Positions 1 through 11,200 of a stretch of DNA of 64,000 nucleotides are shown here, piece by piece. The first letter of the stretch is position 1, and each line of letters begins with the position of its first letter. The notes under the pieces were generated by a model. The model was not told the DNA's origin. It was given only the letters and a program-made list of their open reading frames with translations, and searched no databases. Position numbers and translations under genes: made by a program. The stretch is from an uncultured Verrucomicrobia subdivision 3 bacterium (GTDB taxonomy: Bacteria; Verrucomicrobiota; Verrucomicrobiia; Limisphaerales; UBA11358), in NCBI GenBank assembly GCA_903895255.1, contig CAITTG010000092.1, forward strand, positions 128,306 through 192,305, given 5' to 3'.

Positions 1-1873
1 CAATTGGCATCAACGTCCATTCGCTTTGATGGCTTTTAGAAATGAAGTGAATCTGGTTTTCCGTGGCCGCCGCCATGGTCTTCAAGCGCTCGATTTGCGT
101 TTTATCCACCGGGAGTAACAAACACGCCAGCAGGATGCTGCCATTGGGCGCCGCGTCAAAATTAGTGACCGCCAGTTGCCAAAAACGATTATAGGCTGCC
201 AGGTCGCCGGTCGCCGCCAATAGCACCCCGCAGGCCTGGTAATCCAGGACAATCTGCCCCGGCGGGCTGAGCTGGTTGACTTTAAGCAGGGCGGTGTAGC
301 GCAGACTTGCCGGTGGCCAGCGCTGTTGCAAGGCCAGCCATTCACCCACCGAGCGCAGCGCGGACGCACAATCCAGTGTGGGGTCGGCCGGGAAATTTTT
401 AACTTGGTTCAGCGCGCCGTCTGCCTCCTCAAATTTCCCCTGGCTCACAAACATCGCCGCCTGGGTGATTTTGGCCCGGTCCTCCGCCTCCGCCCGCAAC
501 CGCGCCTCTCTTTGACTCGACGCCCGCTCGCGCAAAAACAGCCAGGTGGACAGACCCAGGCCGATGAACAACGCCAAGGCCACCGCGGCGCCCGCGAGGA
601 AGGTGAGTTTGTTCCGCCGCACCAGCTTTTTCAGCCGGTAAACCTGGCTGGGCGGCCGTGCCACCACCGGTTCATTGTCGAGATAACGCTGGATGTCCAT
701 CGCCAGACCGTTCGCCGTCTCGTAACGCCGGTTCCGCTCCTTGTCGAGCGCCTTCATCACGATCCAGTCCAAATCCCCTTTCAACTGCGAAATCAATTTC
801 GGCGGCTCCGCATGGCGCTGGCCGGCTGTCAGCGACAATTCCGTCCGTTGCATCGACGTGATCATGGTTGAGGGCAATTGCGGCTCCTGCTCCCGCAGCG
901 TCCGCCGCATGCCATCCATGCCCGACTGCATCAACATTTCCGTGTTAAAAGGCGTCCGTCCCGTGAGCAGTTCATACAGCAGAACGCCCAGGCTGTAAAT
1001 GTCACTGCGCGTGTCCACGTCCATGCCCGTGTTGTCCGCTTGTTCGGGACTCATGTAGGCCGGCGTGCCCACAAACTGCTCCACCGCCGTGAACAAAGTA
1101 TTGTCCGTCAGCCGGCCTGCGGTCGCCTTGGCAATGCCAAAATCAATCACCTTGGGCACCGGCTCGCCGTCATGCAGCGTGACCAGAATGTTGGAGGGCT
1201 TGATGTCGCGGTGGATGACGCTCTTTTGATGCGCGTGCTGAATGGCATGACACACCTTGATGAACAATTTCAGCCGCTGCCCGGTGTCGAAGTTTTGCTC
1301 GTTGCAATATTGAGTAATGCGCGTGCCCCGCACCAGTTCCATCACGAAAAATGGCCGGCCGGTTTCCGTCGCCCCGGCATCCAGCACCCGCGCGATGTTC
1401 GGGTGATCCATCATCGCCAGCGCCTGCCGCTCCGCCTCAAACCGGGCGATGACACTCTTGGTGTCCATCCCCAGTTTGATAACCTTGAGGGCCACCTGCC
1501 GGCGCACCGGGGTCTGCTGTTCCGCCAGATACACCGTGCCGCAACCGCCCTCCCCGATTTTCTGCCGTAACTGATAACGACCCAGCCGGCTGCCCAGTTG
1601 CTCGTCGGACCAATCATCGGATTCCAGCACGCCACCCGGTTGACGCAGCAGTTCCGCCGCCTGCGCGTCCACTCCGGGAGCGTTCACCGCTAACCGGCCC
1701 CGTTCAAAAAAAATCTCCGCGTCGCCCTGCGCCGCCAGCAGCGTCTCCACCGCCGCGCGCAACCGCGCGTCCCCCGCGCAGGCCCGGTCCAGAAACTGTC
1801 CCCGCACCACCGGGTCTGGCACGTTCAAAGCGGCCACGCAGAGCGCCTCCTCCAGTTGGGCTTCCGGGCTCAT
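1..1873 (-). CDS. Serine/threonine protein kinase (C-terminus cut by window edge)
   Basis: About 624 codons are visible and the gene runs off the left edge. It is a membrane-anchored Hanks-type kinase that probably phosphorylates regulatory proteins. After a roughly 95-residue N-terminal segment come the glycine loop GEGGCGTVYLAE, the lysine in VALKVIKLG, the catalytic HRDIKPSNIL and the DFGIAKAT magnesium loop. A hydrophobic membrane segment follows the kinase domain, and the start of a helical, probably TPR-like, extracytoplasmic region is visible. The ATG overlaps the stop of the upstream sigma factor as ATGA, so the two are translationally coupled. It is a close paralogue of the kinase at 12365-14557. 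All catalytic residues are present. Confidence 0.9.
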   Translation of the reverse strand, partial: MSPEAQLEEALCVAALNVPDPVVRGQFLDRACAGDARLRAAVETLLAAQGDAEIFFERGRLAVNAPGVDAQAAELLRQPGGVLESDDWSDEQLGSRLGRYQLRQKIGEGGCGTVYLAEQQTPVRRQVALKVIKLGMDTKSVIARFEAERQALAMMDHPNIARVLDAGATETGRPFFVMELVRGTRITQYCNEQNFDTGQRLKLFIKVCHAIQHAHQKSVIHRDIKPSNILVTLHDGEPVPKVIDFGIAKATAGRLTDNTLFTAVEQFVGTPAYMSPEQADNTGMDVDTRSDIYSLGVLLYELLTGRTPFNTEMLMQSGMDGMRRTLREQEPQLPSTMITSMQRTELSLTAGQRHAEPPKLISQLKGDLDWIVMKALDKERNRRYETANGLAMDIQRYLDNEPVVARPPSQVYRLKKLVRRNKLTFLAGAAVALALFIGLGLSTWLFLRERASSQREARLRAEAEDRAKITQAAMFVSQGKFEEADGALNQVKNFPADPTLDCASALRSVGEWLALQQRWPPASLRYTALLKVNQLSPPGQIVLDYQACGVLLAATGDLAAYNRFWQLAVTNFDAAPNGSILLACLLLPVDKTQIERLKTMAAATENQIHFISKSHQSEWTLMPI

Positions 1874-2430
1874 CGCTTCCGCTCGCCAATCCAGCGAAAC
1901 AACTTGATCTTGGCCACCACCCAATGCCGCTTGACGGTGCGCAAACCCAGGTTCATGTTCTCCGCCACTTCCTCATTGGTCAGCCCGCCGAAGAATTTCA
2001 GCGACACAATCCGCGCCTTTTCCGGATCTTGGTGTTCCAGCCACAACAGCGCCTCGTCAATCAATAGCAAATCCTCGTCGGGAGTCGCGTCCGTGATTTC
2101 CAAATCCTCCAAAACCAAGCGCTCCTGGCCACCCCCATGTTTCAGGGCGGCTTTGCGCCGCGCATTGTCAATGAGTATCCGCCGCATCGCGTCCGCCGCG
2201 GCACCAAAAAAGTGCGCCCGATTCTTCCACGTCCGTCCCCCCTCCCCCACGAGTTGCAACCAGGCTTCATGCACCAGCGCCGTGGGCTGCAAGGTGTGTC
2301 CCGCCGCCTCCTTCGCCATCCGCGCCGCCGCCAGCCGCCGCAACTCCTCATAAACCAGCGGGAATAATTCTTCCGTGGCCTGGCTTTCACCGCGACTGAT
2401 GGATTCCAGCACAACCGTGACGTCGCTCAT
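1870..2430 (-). CDS. ECF-type RNA polymerase sigma factor
   Basis: A 186-residue ECF sigma factor of the group that sits beside Ser/Thr kinases in Verrucomicrobiota, Planctomycetes and Acidobacteria. The region-2 helix contains EELFPLVYEELRRLAAARM and the region-4 helix-turn-helix contains FFGGLTNEEVAENMNLGLRT. An in-frame extension to 2472 exists, but the start MSDVTVVLES at 2430 is preferred because the paralogue at 14554-15114 begins with the same residues and both proteins are then exactly 186 residues. It overlaps the downstream kinase by 4 bp. No dedicated anti-sigma factor is visible, so the coupled kinase is the likely regulator; that is inference from context. Confidence 0.9.
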   Translation of the reverse strand: MSDVTVVLESISRGESQATEELFPLVYEELRRLAAARMAKEAAGHTLQPTALVHEAWLQLVGEGGRTWKNRAHFFGAAADAMRRILIDNARRKAALKHGGGQERLVLEDLEITDATPDEDLLLIDEALLWLEHQDPEKARIVSLKFFGGLTNEEVAENMNLGLRTVKRHWVVAKIKLFRWIGERKR

Positions 2431-2656
2431 GGCTTCCCCATCAAAGTAGCAAGTGTGATTTGCCATGGCCATTGCAAAGTCCGGGGGCGGTCGCGACCCC
2501 AGACAACCTCATCCCCGTTAGGCCATCTGGTTTGGGGTCGTACTCGTGGGGGAAATAATAAAAAAACTATTAACTTAAAACCCTGATTGCCAGCCGGGCT
2601 GATCAATGGCCCAAAAACTTTGGCCCTCGCGGGCTTAATGCCGGTTCGGACAGGAC

Positions 2657-4324
2657 TTAAGGTGCGAGCTTGAAAACCAAGGCGATGTCATTCGGGACTT
2701 TTTGGGGCAGGGTAATGGTGAGTTCCGGACCGGTTTGGGACCATTCCACGAGTTCGGAACTGCCCAGCAGACTGATGGTACGAATGGGTTTCTGCAGCAA
2801 CCCCGCCGCAGTGCCCAGTGATTTTATGCGAACGTCGCTTTTGGGAGCACCGAGCAAGATGGCGTAAAGGATGTCACCTTTTGTGGTGAAGCGCACATCG
2901 TCGGCAGTGAACGGCTTGCCTTTGCCTTCGTTGAAATTACCCACCTTGACCGCCGGCCCGGCTGAGGCCGGTCCTTCACCAAAGACTTTCCAGGGTCGGG
3001 TGCCGAAAATACATTCCTTGTTCTGATCCATCCAGGCGGCAATCCCTTGCAGCACATTGGCCTCCTTGTCATCGATCGTGCCGTCACTGCGCACAGGAAT
3101 GTTCAACAAGAGGTTGCCATTCTTGCTGACGATGTCGCACAGCATTTTGATGACATGACTCGCACTCTTGTACCGGTTACGGTCATACAGCGACCGGTCG
3201 TAATGCCAGTTGCCAATGCAGGTGTCCGTCTCCCAAGGCAGCGGCTCGATTTGGTCGGAGGTCCCCCGTTCGATGTCCCAAACAATGCATTTCTTTTCCT
3301 GGTCATTCAGTTGTTTGCCGAGTATCACCGCCTCCAGGCTGCCGTGGTGCTGTTGCTCACTGAAATTATAAAAATCGGCCGCGATTTTCAGACCGGCGTC
3401 GCTTACCGGCCAAAGCGGCAGCGCGTCGTCGTCAAAATAAAGCAAGTCGGGCTGGTATTTATGCACCAGGTCAATCATCCGGTCATAAAACTTGTCGCAG
3501 TAAGCCTGGTCCGGCTGGCTGACACCATTGTTCCAATCCCAGCGGTCATGGATTGAGCCGGGATTGTCAAAGTTGGGACTTGGCACATGGCGTTGTTCGT
3601 AAAGATCCTGCGGATCCAGACCGTCCCACCATTTGCCTTTGCCATCGGCCTGCGTAAGCTTGCCATCATACGGCACCCCCGCCAGGGGGCCGGTTTTGTC
3701 ACTGCTTTGGGTTATTTCATACCAGCTCCAGGCGTGGGCGGCATGGACACTAACCCCGAAGGGCAGGCCCTGCGCGTGGGCGGCCTGGGCCCAACCGGCG
3801 ATGAGATCCTTTTGCGGGCCCACCCGCACGCTATTCCACGGCTGGTACCGGCTGTCCCAGAGGTCAAAATTGTCGTGGTGATCCGCCAGGGCGACAAAAT
3901 ATTGCGCCCCCACCCGTTTATATAGCGCCACCAGTTTGTCTGGATCCCAATGCTCTGCCATCCACGTGTGAATCACATCCTTGAAACCAAATTGGGAGGG
4001 CGGACCATAATGCGCTACGTGATAAACATTTTGGCGGTGCCCCTGGATGTACATGTTGCGCGCATACCAGTCACTGTCCTCCGGGGCGCATTGCGGCCCC
4101 CAGTGCGCCCAGATCCCAAACTTTGCGTTCCGAAACCAATCGGGGGTTTGATACTGTTTCAAAGAGTCCCAAGTCGGCTGGAACTTTCCCGGCGTGATGG
4201 GCTGCGCCGCAGTGTTGACGATTACTTTGGGAATGGCGGTCTCGGGAATGGGGTCGCCCGCGCGCGCGATTCCGGCAAGACATATTAATGCGGGCAGAAC
4301 TGACCGCCCAAATTTACCATTCAT
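2657..4324 (-). CDS. Secreted alpha-L-fucosidase, GH29 family
   Basis: A 555-residue exported glycosidase expected to release terminal L-fucose from polysaccharides or glycans. Residues 1-22 form a signal peptide ending near IARAGDP. GH29 features include FGIWAHWGPQCAPEDSDWYA (residues 69-88), the active-site HHDNFDLWDS (149-158) and YFDDDALPLW (296-305), which is where the GH29 aspartate nucleophile is normally found. The acid/base residue cannot be assigned by eye. The C-terminal part (about 430-555) looks like the usual beta-sandwich. It stands alone between a sigma factor and a prepilin-like gene. Length fits the family. Confidence 0.88.
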   Translation of the reverse strand: MNGKFGRSVLPALICLAGIARAGDPIPETAIPKVIVNTAAQPITPGKFQPTWDSLKQYQTPDWFRNAKFGIWAHWGPQCAPEDSDWYARNMYIQGHRQNVYHVAHYGPPSQFGFKDVIHTWMAEHWDPDKLVALYKRVGAQYFVALADHHDNFDLWDSRYQPWNSVRVGPQKDLIAGWAQAAHAQGLPFGVSVHAAHAWSWYEITQSSDKTGPLAGVPYDGKLTQADGKGKWWDGLDPQDLYEQRHVPSPNFDNPGSIHDRWDWNNGVSQPDQAYCDKFYDRMIDLVHKYQPDLLYFDDDALPLWPVSDAGLKIAADFYNFSEQQHHGSLEAVILGKQLNDQEKKCIVWDIERGTSDQIEPLPWETDTCIGNWHYDRSLYDRNRYKSASHVIKMLCDIVSKNGNLLLNIPVRSDGTIDDKEANVLQGIAAWMDQNKECIFGTRPWKVFGEGPASAGPAVKVGNFNEGKGKPFTADDVRFTTKGDILYAILLGAPKSDVRIKSLGTAAGLLQKPIRTISLLGSSELVEWSQTGPELTITLPQKVPNDIALVFKLAP

Positions 4325-4349
4325 GGTTATATTTGCTCAAATTAACCGT

Positions 4350-5174
4350 CTAGGGCAGCCCGGGGCGTTTTGTTGGCACCGAGGTGGCGCTCCAATAATA
4401 GGCCGACCAAAGGGCGTCGAGTTTGGCGTACTCCACGTGCCCATCCGCCAGCGCCACATTGACGCCGCCAAGGAATGGACTGGCGGTGGCGGCTGCCTTC
4501 GGCGCCCGCGCGGGGTCCATCCCATGGCGCGCGATGCAGGTCCGTCCCATCATGACATTTTGGTTGCCAGTGTAAAGATTCGCCGGTGAGGTAAGGGTGT
4601 CACCCGCCCCGGCCGCAGTGCCACAATTGGGCCATCCGTCCTCCCAAATGCCGTCCGAAAACATGGGCGTTTCAGAACTATGCAGGATGCTGGACTGTTG
4701 GCCAAATAACTTTCCCGGCTGGGCACCGCTATATTCTAATACCGTGGGGTCCGAGGCGTACATCCAAGCGTTAAAGAAGTAACTGCCGCTGTTGGTGGGC
4801 GAGCCGTTATTGCCGATCCATGGCGTCACGGCGGTGCCTTGGGCACTACCCGCACCGCCCGGCACAAACCCCGGGCTGTTGGTCATGGCCATGGGACAAT
4901 AGGCGGCCGCCAAAACCCCTTTCTGCACCGAAGCCAGGGAGGGCACCCAGTTGCCATCCGTCTGATCCCGCGCAATCCCCTTAAAATCGTCCAAGTACAT
5001 GAACAAGGCCAGGTCAATTTGCTTGAGATTGCTTTTGCACAACGTTTCCTGCGCCTTGCGTTTGGCCGCCGCGAGCGCCGGCAGAAGCATGGCCGCCAGA
5101 ATGGCGATGATGGCAATCACCACCAGCAGTTCTATCAAGGTGAATGCATTTTTATTTGAAGGGGATGCTTTCAT
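4350..5174 (-). CDS. Prepilin-like protein with N-terminal methylation motif and H-X9-DG-type C-terminus
   Basis: A 274-residue type IV pilin/pseudopilin-like protein. The leader MKASPSNKN is followed by [20 protein letters not shown], the classic prepilin peptidase site and hydrophobic helix. Near the C-terminus [18 protein letters not shown] matches the DGH pattern of the very abundant verrucomicrobial/planctomycete prepilin family. The start at 5174 is chosen over 5219 because it gives a normal short leader. The processing enzyme could be the prepilin peptidase at 60515-61639. Its position beside a beta-strand-repeat exoprotein and a fucosidase suggests surface or secretion-related work; the exact role of this family is not established. 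Confidence 0.88.
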   Translation of the reverse strand: MKASPSNKNAFTLIELLVVIAIIAILAAMLLPALAAAKRKAQETLCKSNLKQIDLALFMYLDDFKGIARDQTDGNWVPSLASVQKGVLAAAYCPMAMTNSPGFVPGGAGSAQGTAVTPWIGNNGSPTNSGSYFFNAWMYASDPTVLEYSGAQPGKLFGQQSSILHSSETPMFSDGIWEDGWPNCGTAAGAGDTLTSPANLYTGNQNVMMGRTCIARHGMDPARAPKAAATASPFLGGVNVALADGHVEYAKLDALWSAYYWSATSVPTKRPGLP

Positions 5175-5280
5175 AATTAAATTGCCTGGGAAATTGCCGC
5201 TTATATGAAGGCGAGGCACCGGAACCCAAACCGATGCCCCGCCGTTTTGCCGAACCCAATACCCGCATCCGACAAATTAT

Positions 5281-8200
5281 TTATTGGCCCTGCAAGATGT
5301 AGAACTGATGGGGAACACCTGAACTTAAAGCCCCGGTGACCGTGTAACTGAAATTGCCGTTGCCGTCATAGTTGCCCGTGGTAATGGTGGTCCATTGGGC
5401 CAGCGGCAGCGTGAGGTTTGTGGTGCTCAACACGGTGACCGGATCACCCGGCGTGCCGCCCGAGGCATTGAGGATGAGATCATGGCCGGAAACGACGGGC
5501 GGACCGATGACCACCGGCGGGACATAAGGAACAATGCTGGTCACGTTCAAGGCCAGCGTGATATAGCCCGGAATGATGGTATAGTCGTTGGTCAGGTTTC
5601 CGGTGACGCCCGGTGGCAGAGTGAGGCTCAAGCTCCCGCCACTGTTGGTGATGATCCCCCCGCCCAGCTCGCAGAGCGGATATTCACTGCCTGCGGTGAG
5701 GTTGACCGCGTCCGCCACCTTGAGGTTGCAATGGCCGTTCAAGTTCACGTAATCCGCATGAAACGCCGCCGCCGTGGTGCTGGAGAGGTTGGTAAAGAGC
5801 AAAGTGGCCCCGCTGGTTTGGCCCAATGTGAGGGTGCCGATCTGCGGCGTGTCGGAGCCATCAAAGTAGGCCCCGAACGCCTGGCCATCGTTGACCGCGA
5901 AGTTTTCCGCAGAGTTGTTCAGCGCGCCGGAGACAAGGAGTGTGCCGTTGCTCACCGTCGTCAGACCGCTGTAGGTGTTGGCGCCACTCAGCACCAGCGT
6001 GCCGGAGCCGAGTTTGACCAGGCCGGCGTCGCCACCGCCTTTCAGCGCGGCGGCCACCGTGATGGTGTAATTGGAACTGCTAATGAAGGCCGGCACCGTC
6101 GCATTGGTCACATTAATTGTGAGATAATTGAGGACGGGCAGGAAATCACCACCCGCGGGGTCATTGGTAGCCGCCTCCAAAATACCGCCGTTGAAGTCGA
6201 AGTCGGCCGTTTGATTGCCGCCCCCGGTGGATTGCTGGATTTTATTCACGATGAGTGTGCCTCCGTCCAAATACACCGCACAATTGCCAACCGTGCTGCC
6301 ACCCGAGGTGTAGAACATGTCCAGCGCCCCATTGGCGACCACCACCGTTTGGTCACCAATCCCGGCGCCCACTTGCAAATATTGGCCGATGCCGGGGCGG
6401 GCGTTGCCGGTGCCAAAGCTGATGGCGCGTCCGCCGGCGTCCGCATCCGCCGTCACCGTGGCATTGTTGGTAATGGTCAGGGTGCAAAGGTTGTTATAGA
6501 CCCCGGAACTGCCCGTGTAGCCGGTGGCGGAGACGATATAGATGCCGTTGGCGGAGGTCAGCGAGCCACCATTAACCGCCACGATGGCAGACGACCCAAA
6601 CTGCACCACGCCCGAAATATCCAACCGTCCGTTGGTGATGTTGGGATGATTAAAAATCACACTACCGCTGCCCACCACCGTGCCCCCGGTATAGGTGGCG
6701 GCCGATAGAATTTCCGTGCCCGAACCCACCTTGAATAGCGAACCCGGCCCGGACAAATTACCGGAAAAGATGCCGCCGGAATTGTTGTTGCCAATGGTAA
6801 GAGTCACCCCCGCCCCCGTGCTATTGACGAGTGCGAGGTTCTGCGAACCATTAAAACCGTCAACCGTGGCCGCCGTCAGCGAGCCAAAGCTCAAAACGCC
6901 GCCCGGGGTGTTGTAAACGAGCGTGCTGTTCTGCAAGGCCAGGGAATTTCCCAGTTGCTCGGTGCCGCCTGCCACGATGTTCGTACCGTTGAAAGTGTCC
7001 GCCCCACCCAAGACCACCGTGCCGGTGCTGCCCGGCTGGCTGTTAACCGTGAGGTTGTTGGTGCCCACGTTGCCCGCCGTGGCAATCACGCCACCAATCG
7101 TCAGGGTCTGGCCGCTCGCCGCGTCGATCTGGGCGGTGGTCACCGCCGCGCTGGCGATGGAGGCGGAGCCAATGCCGATGCCACGGTTGGGATGCAAGCT
7201 CGCGGTCGCCGCGCCCAGCAAATCACCACCGTTGAGCAGAATGTTGTTGGGCGTGGGGAGCGGCGGCACCACGCCTAGACTGCCTGCGGTTCCGGCCGCC
7301 GCTCCATCGGCCACAATGCCCAGCACTCCGGCGTTCAGGATGGTGCCGCCCGCGTAAGTATTATTAACGTTGCCGAGGATCGCTTTACCCGCACCCGCCC
7401 CGGTCAGACTCCCATTCCCACTGATCACACCATTGAGCGTCAGGGTGTTGCCCGTGCCCCCCACCACCGCCAGGGTGTTCGCATTGGCCACGGAGATATT
7501 GTTGGCTAGGCTCAAGGCCGGGGCCGTTGCTTGCAATGTTGAACTGCCGGTGACACTAACATCGCCTGCGGCCAGCGAGTTGTTATTCCCCACTTGCACG
7601 GTGGCTCCCGCCAAAGTGGTGCCCACCGCCCCCGCTGCCGGGCCATAACTATTGGCGGCCGAGACCACCAGGGTGCCGCCGCCGTTCACAGTCAGGCTCT
7701 TGGCGGCGGAAACGTTTGCGAGACTGCCACCGAGGGTGAGGGCATCGCCCGCGTTCACTGTGGCTGTGAGATTATCATTCAAGGCGACCGCCGTGTTGAT
7801 GGCATTGGTCGTGCCCGCGCTCACCCCGATGGCCGCACCGTGGCCCGAGCCATCGAGGGTCAGGGTATTTGCTCCGGCGATGGTGTAAGAGCCGGCATTG
7901 TTAAAGGCAATGCCACCCACCGTTTCCGGTTGGTTCAGATTCACCGGCAGGCCCAGGCCACCAGTGCCGAAGGTGGCCACGTCACCCGGACGATGCGGGA
8001 CGAAGGCACCGCTCCAGTTGTTTGCCGTCGCCCAGTTTTGGTCAGCCGCCCCATCCGTCCAGGTTTCCGTCACACCCGATTGCGTAACCGTCAGAATCAC
8101 GGAGTTGCCACTGATGGAAACCACCCCGGCGTAACCGGTGGCCACCACGCCGGTGCCACCCGGAGTACTATTAACCGTGGAGCCACCAGCGATACCGCCT

Positions 8201-11200
8201 GTGGCCGTGAGCAAAGTGTAAACCCCGGTGGTTAATCCGGAACCGATCACATTAACGGTCGTGCCATTCAAGGTGACCGCACCGGAAACCGTCAGCGCTG
8301 AGGCACTGTTCAGCACGGCATACGCACCGCTGTTCCAATTGATATTGCCACCGATCGTTCCCGTGCCGCCCAGGACCGCGCCCGATGCGACGACGGTGCC
8401 GCCGGTATAGGACACCCCGCCATTTAAGTACAAGCCGCCCACTCCCGGCGCGCCGGAATTAATCACAGTTAAAGCGCCAGATCCACCATTGCCGATGGAA
8501 CCAGCCAGGGTGATCGTCTTGCCATTAACATCCAGGGTGGCCCCGCCAGCGTTGACTGTGACCTTCTGGGCGGAAATATCCGGGCTGGTGCCGGTCCATT
8601 GCAATGTGCCGCCATTGAAAGTCACCCCGCCGGTGCCGAGCGATCCGCTGCCAATGCTCAGCACACCAGTGTCCAGCACCGTGCCACCGGTGTAGGAATT
8701 GGCCCCCGTCAGGCTGACCGTCCCCGTGCCATAAACCGGCGTAAGGTTGGCCGTGCCCGGGCCGCTGCCCGGCAGCAAACCCGCGACGTTGCCGTTGGCC
8801 GTTGAAGCCGGAATGCCAATGATCAATGGGCCGGTTCCCGCGCCGCCCGTGATGGTGCCATCAATTGTGAAAGTGTATCCCGCCGCCGCCGCCAAGCCAC
8901 CGCCTTGATTCAGCAAGCCAATCGGACGGGGTTCAAGCCCACCATTGTCCAAGGTCAGCGTGGCATTTGCAACGAGTGTGCCCCCGCCGAGCATTACCCC
9001 GGCTCCGGTGCTGGCCACGCCCAAGGCATTGTCCGTCGTGATGACCGTAAAGCCGCCATTCAAGAAATTAGTTCCTGAATAGGGTCCCGAGTAGGTGTTG
9101 GGGCCCCGCACCACCGTGCCCGGACCCGCCTGAATATAAGACAACACGCCGGCGGTGGCACCCGCTCCCCGGCCGTTGGCCAGCGAGCCATTATCCACAA
9201 AATAACCCAGCAAATTATTCTGCCAGATATATTCCTGCTGCGGGTTACTGGCTGAATAATTACCAAAATAGGCACCGCCGCCGGTTGTGCCATTACCGCT
9301 CCAGATGTAGGCATTGGTGCTGCCCATGTTGGGAGTCACCATAATGGCATTGATGACCAGCCACTTGCCGTTGATGTTGACGTTGGTCGCGGTGCAGGTG
9401 TTAAAGCGCAGCGTTGTGGTGCCGGAGTTGCCGCCAGCGGTATAGTTGGCCTGGACGTCCATGTTTTGCCCCTGGCCCGTGCCGCCCATGGTGGCCACAT
9501 AACCAGCCGTCGCGGTCAGGTTCGTCACCTCGCTGCCAGTGGTGCTGGCCCAGTCATAGGCGCCGAAGGTGGCAAAACCCGCGGTGTCGTTAGCTCCCAC
9601 GCCCGTGCCGATCACATTCCCAGCCGCCCCGCCCGCCACCGTGCCGAAGATGGCTCCGCCGTTGGTCGGGAAAGCCACCGTGGCGCCTTTGGCGGCGGTG
9701 ATGGCACCATTGAACGTCAGGCTGGGATTGTTATTCCCAAAAGTGATCAAACCATTGCCGGAGGAGAAATTCGCCCCCGCAAAGGTCTGGCTGCTGGGAG
9801 TTGCCGCGTTTCCCAAAATATTCAAGGTGGCGTTGCCCAGCGTCAGACTGGAACCGCCCGCAATAATGCCCGAAGCCGGCGCCGCCGGCTGGTTAAAATC
9901 CAAAGTCAGCGTGCCGTCGCTCACCGTAGTCGGGCCGGTGAAGGTGTTGCCGGTGCCCAGGGTCACAGATCCGGAACCCAGGGCGGAGAGGCCGGTCAAG
10001 CCGGTAATCCCGCCCGTGCCTGTCAAAATGTAATTCTTGACGTTGTTCGTGAAGGTGACCGCACTCGGCGTCACGGTGGAATTCAAAGTTACCGTGATGG
10101 GGCTGGTTCCGGTCGTATCAGGAAAGGTGACGGCGTCACCATCTTTGTAAAGCCCCCCCCCCTGCCAGTTGGCGGCGGTGGTGTTCCAAACTCCTGAGCC
10201 GGTGCCCCAGGAAATGGGTCCGGTGCCGCTGGAGACCACCAAATTTAGGGTGTTTCCACTCTGCACCACTGTGGCGACCACCCCAACCAAATTGATGGTT
10301 ACGCTCGAATTTGCGCTGGTCGGCACCGTGCCCGTGAAACCATTCGCCGTGATTAACGGGTAGGTGCCGGTGGGCACCAGTGAATTTCCGTCGATGATCA
10401 GGGTCGAAGTGGCGCCGAAATTAACATTTCCAGTGACCTGTATGGGGGCATTGGCACCGGGGGAAAAGCTGTTGTAATTCAACACCAAGACCGACGAATT
10501 GTCAGTAAACGCAAGGTTGTTGGTCAGGTCCCACTGGCCACCCGCCGAAATCACGCTATTGGAGAAAGTCGTTGAACTCGCCATGGTGATGGCACTCATA
10601 CTGGAACCACCGGTCAAAACGGTGAGATTGGCCCCACTGGCCACGGTGGTGGCTCCGGAATACGTGTTGGCCCCGGTCAGGGTTACGGTGCCACTGTTAA
10701 TGTTGAAGGCCCCAGTGCCGCGGATCACCCCGGAAAAAGTCTGCGCCGCCGAATTATTGTAATTGAGGGTGCCATTGTTGGTGATCAAACCCGCATAGGT
10801 GCCGGTCGCGCCCCCCAGCAGCGCGCTGCTGTTGATCGTCAGGGTGCCCGCGCTGACGGTGGTGGGGCCGGTGTACGTGTTAACCGCATCCAGTTGCATG
10901 GTCCCCGCGCCCGTCTTGATAATGCCAGTATCAGCCAGACTGGTACCGTGAATTAAAGCTCCCTGCACGTCCAAGTCCGGGCTGCCGCCGGTAACCGCCA
11001 CATTGAAAGTGGTGCCCCCCGCCTGGGAAGGAATCACATCATTGGCGCTGATGACCGCCGTTTGACTGCCGCCGACCACCACCCCGTCATCCAAATCCCA
11101 AGAGCCGTAGGCCGGCTCATTGCCAGTTCCTTGATTGGCGAGCGTGCCCCCGTTCAGTGTCAGCACCCCCCGAATATGGGTGGAACCGCCCGCACCGCCA

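Noticed and set aside
5395-6708. 437-codon open frame on the plus strand opposite the giant repeat protein
   Set aside because: It is antisense to a well-supported repetitive GC-rich gene; its composition (Arg/His/Gly-rich, no motif) is that of a shadow frame. Similar long antisense frames at 7594-8235, 9466-10197 and 11062-11973 are rejected for the same reason.
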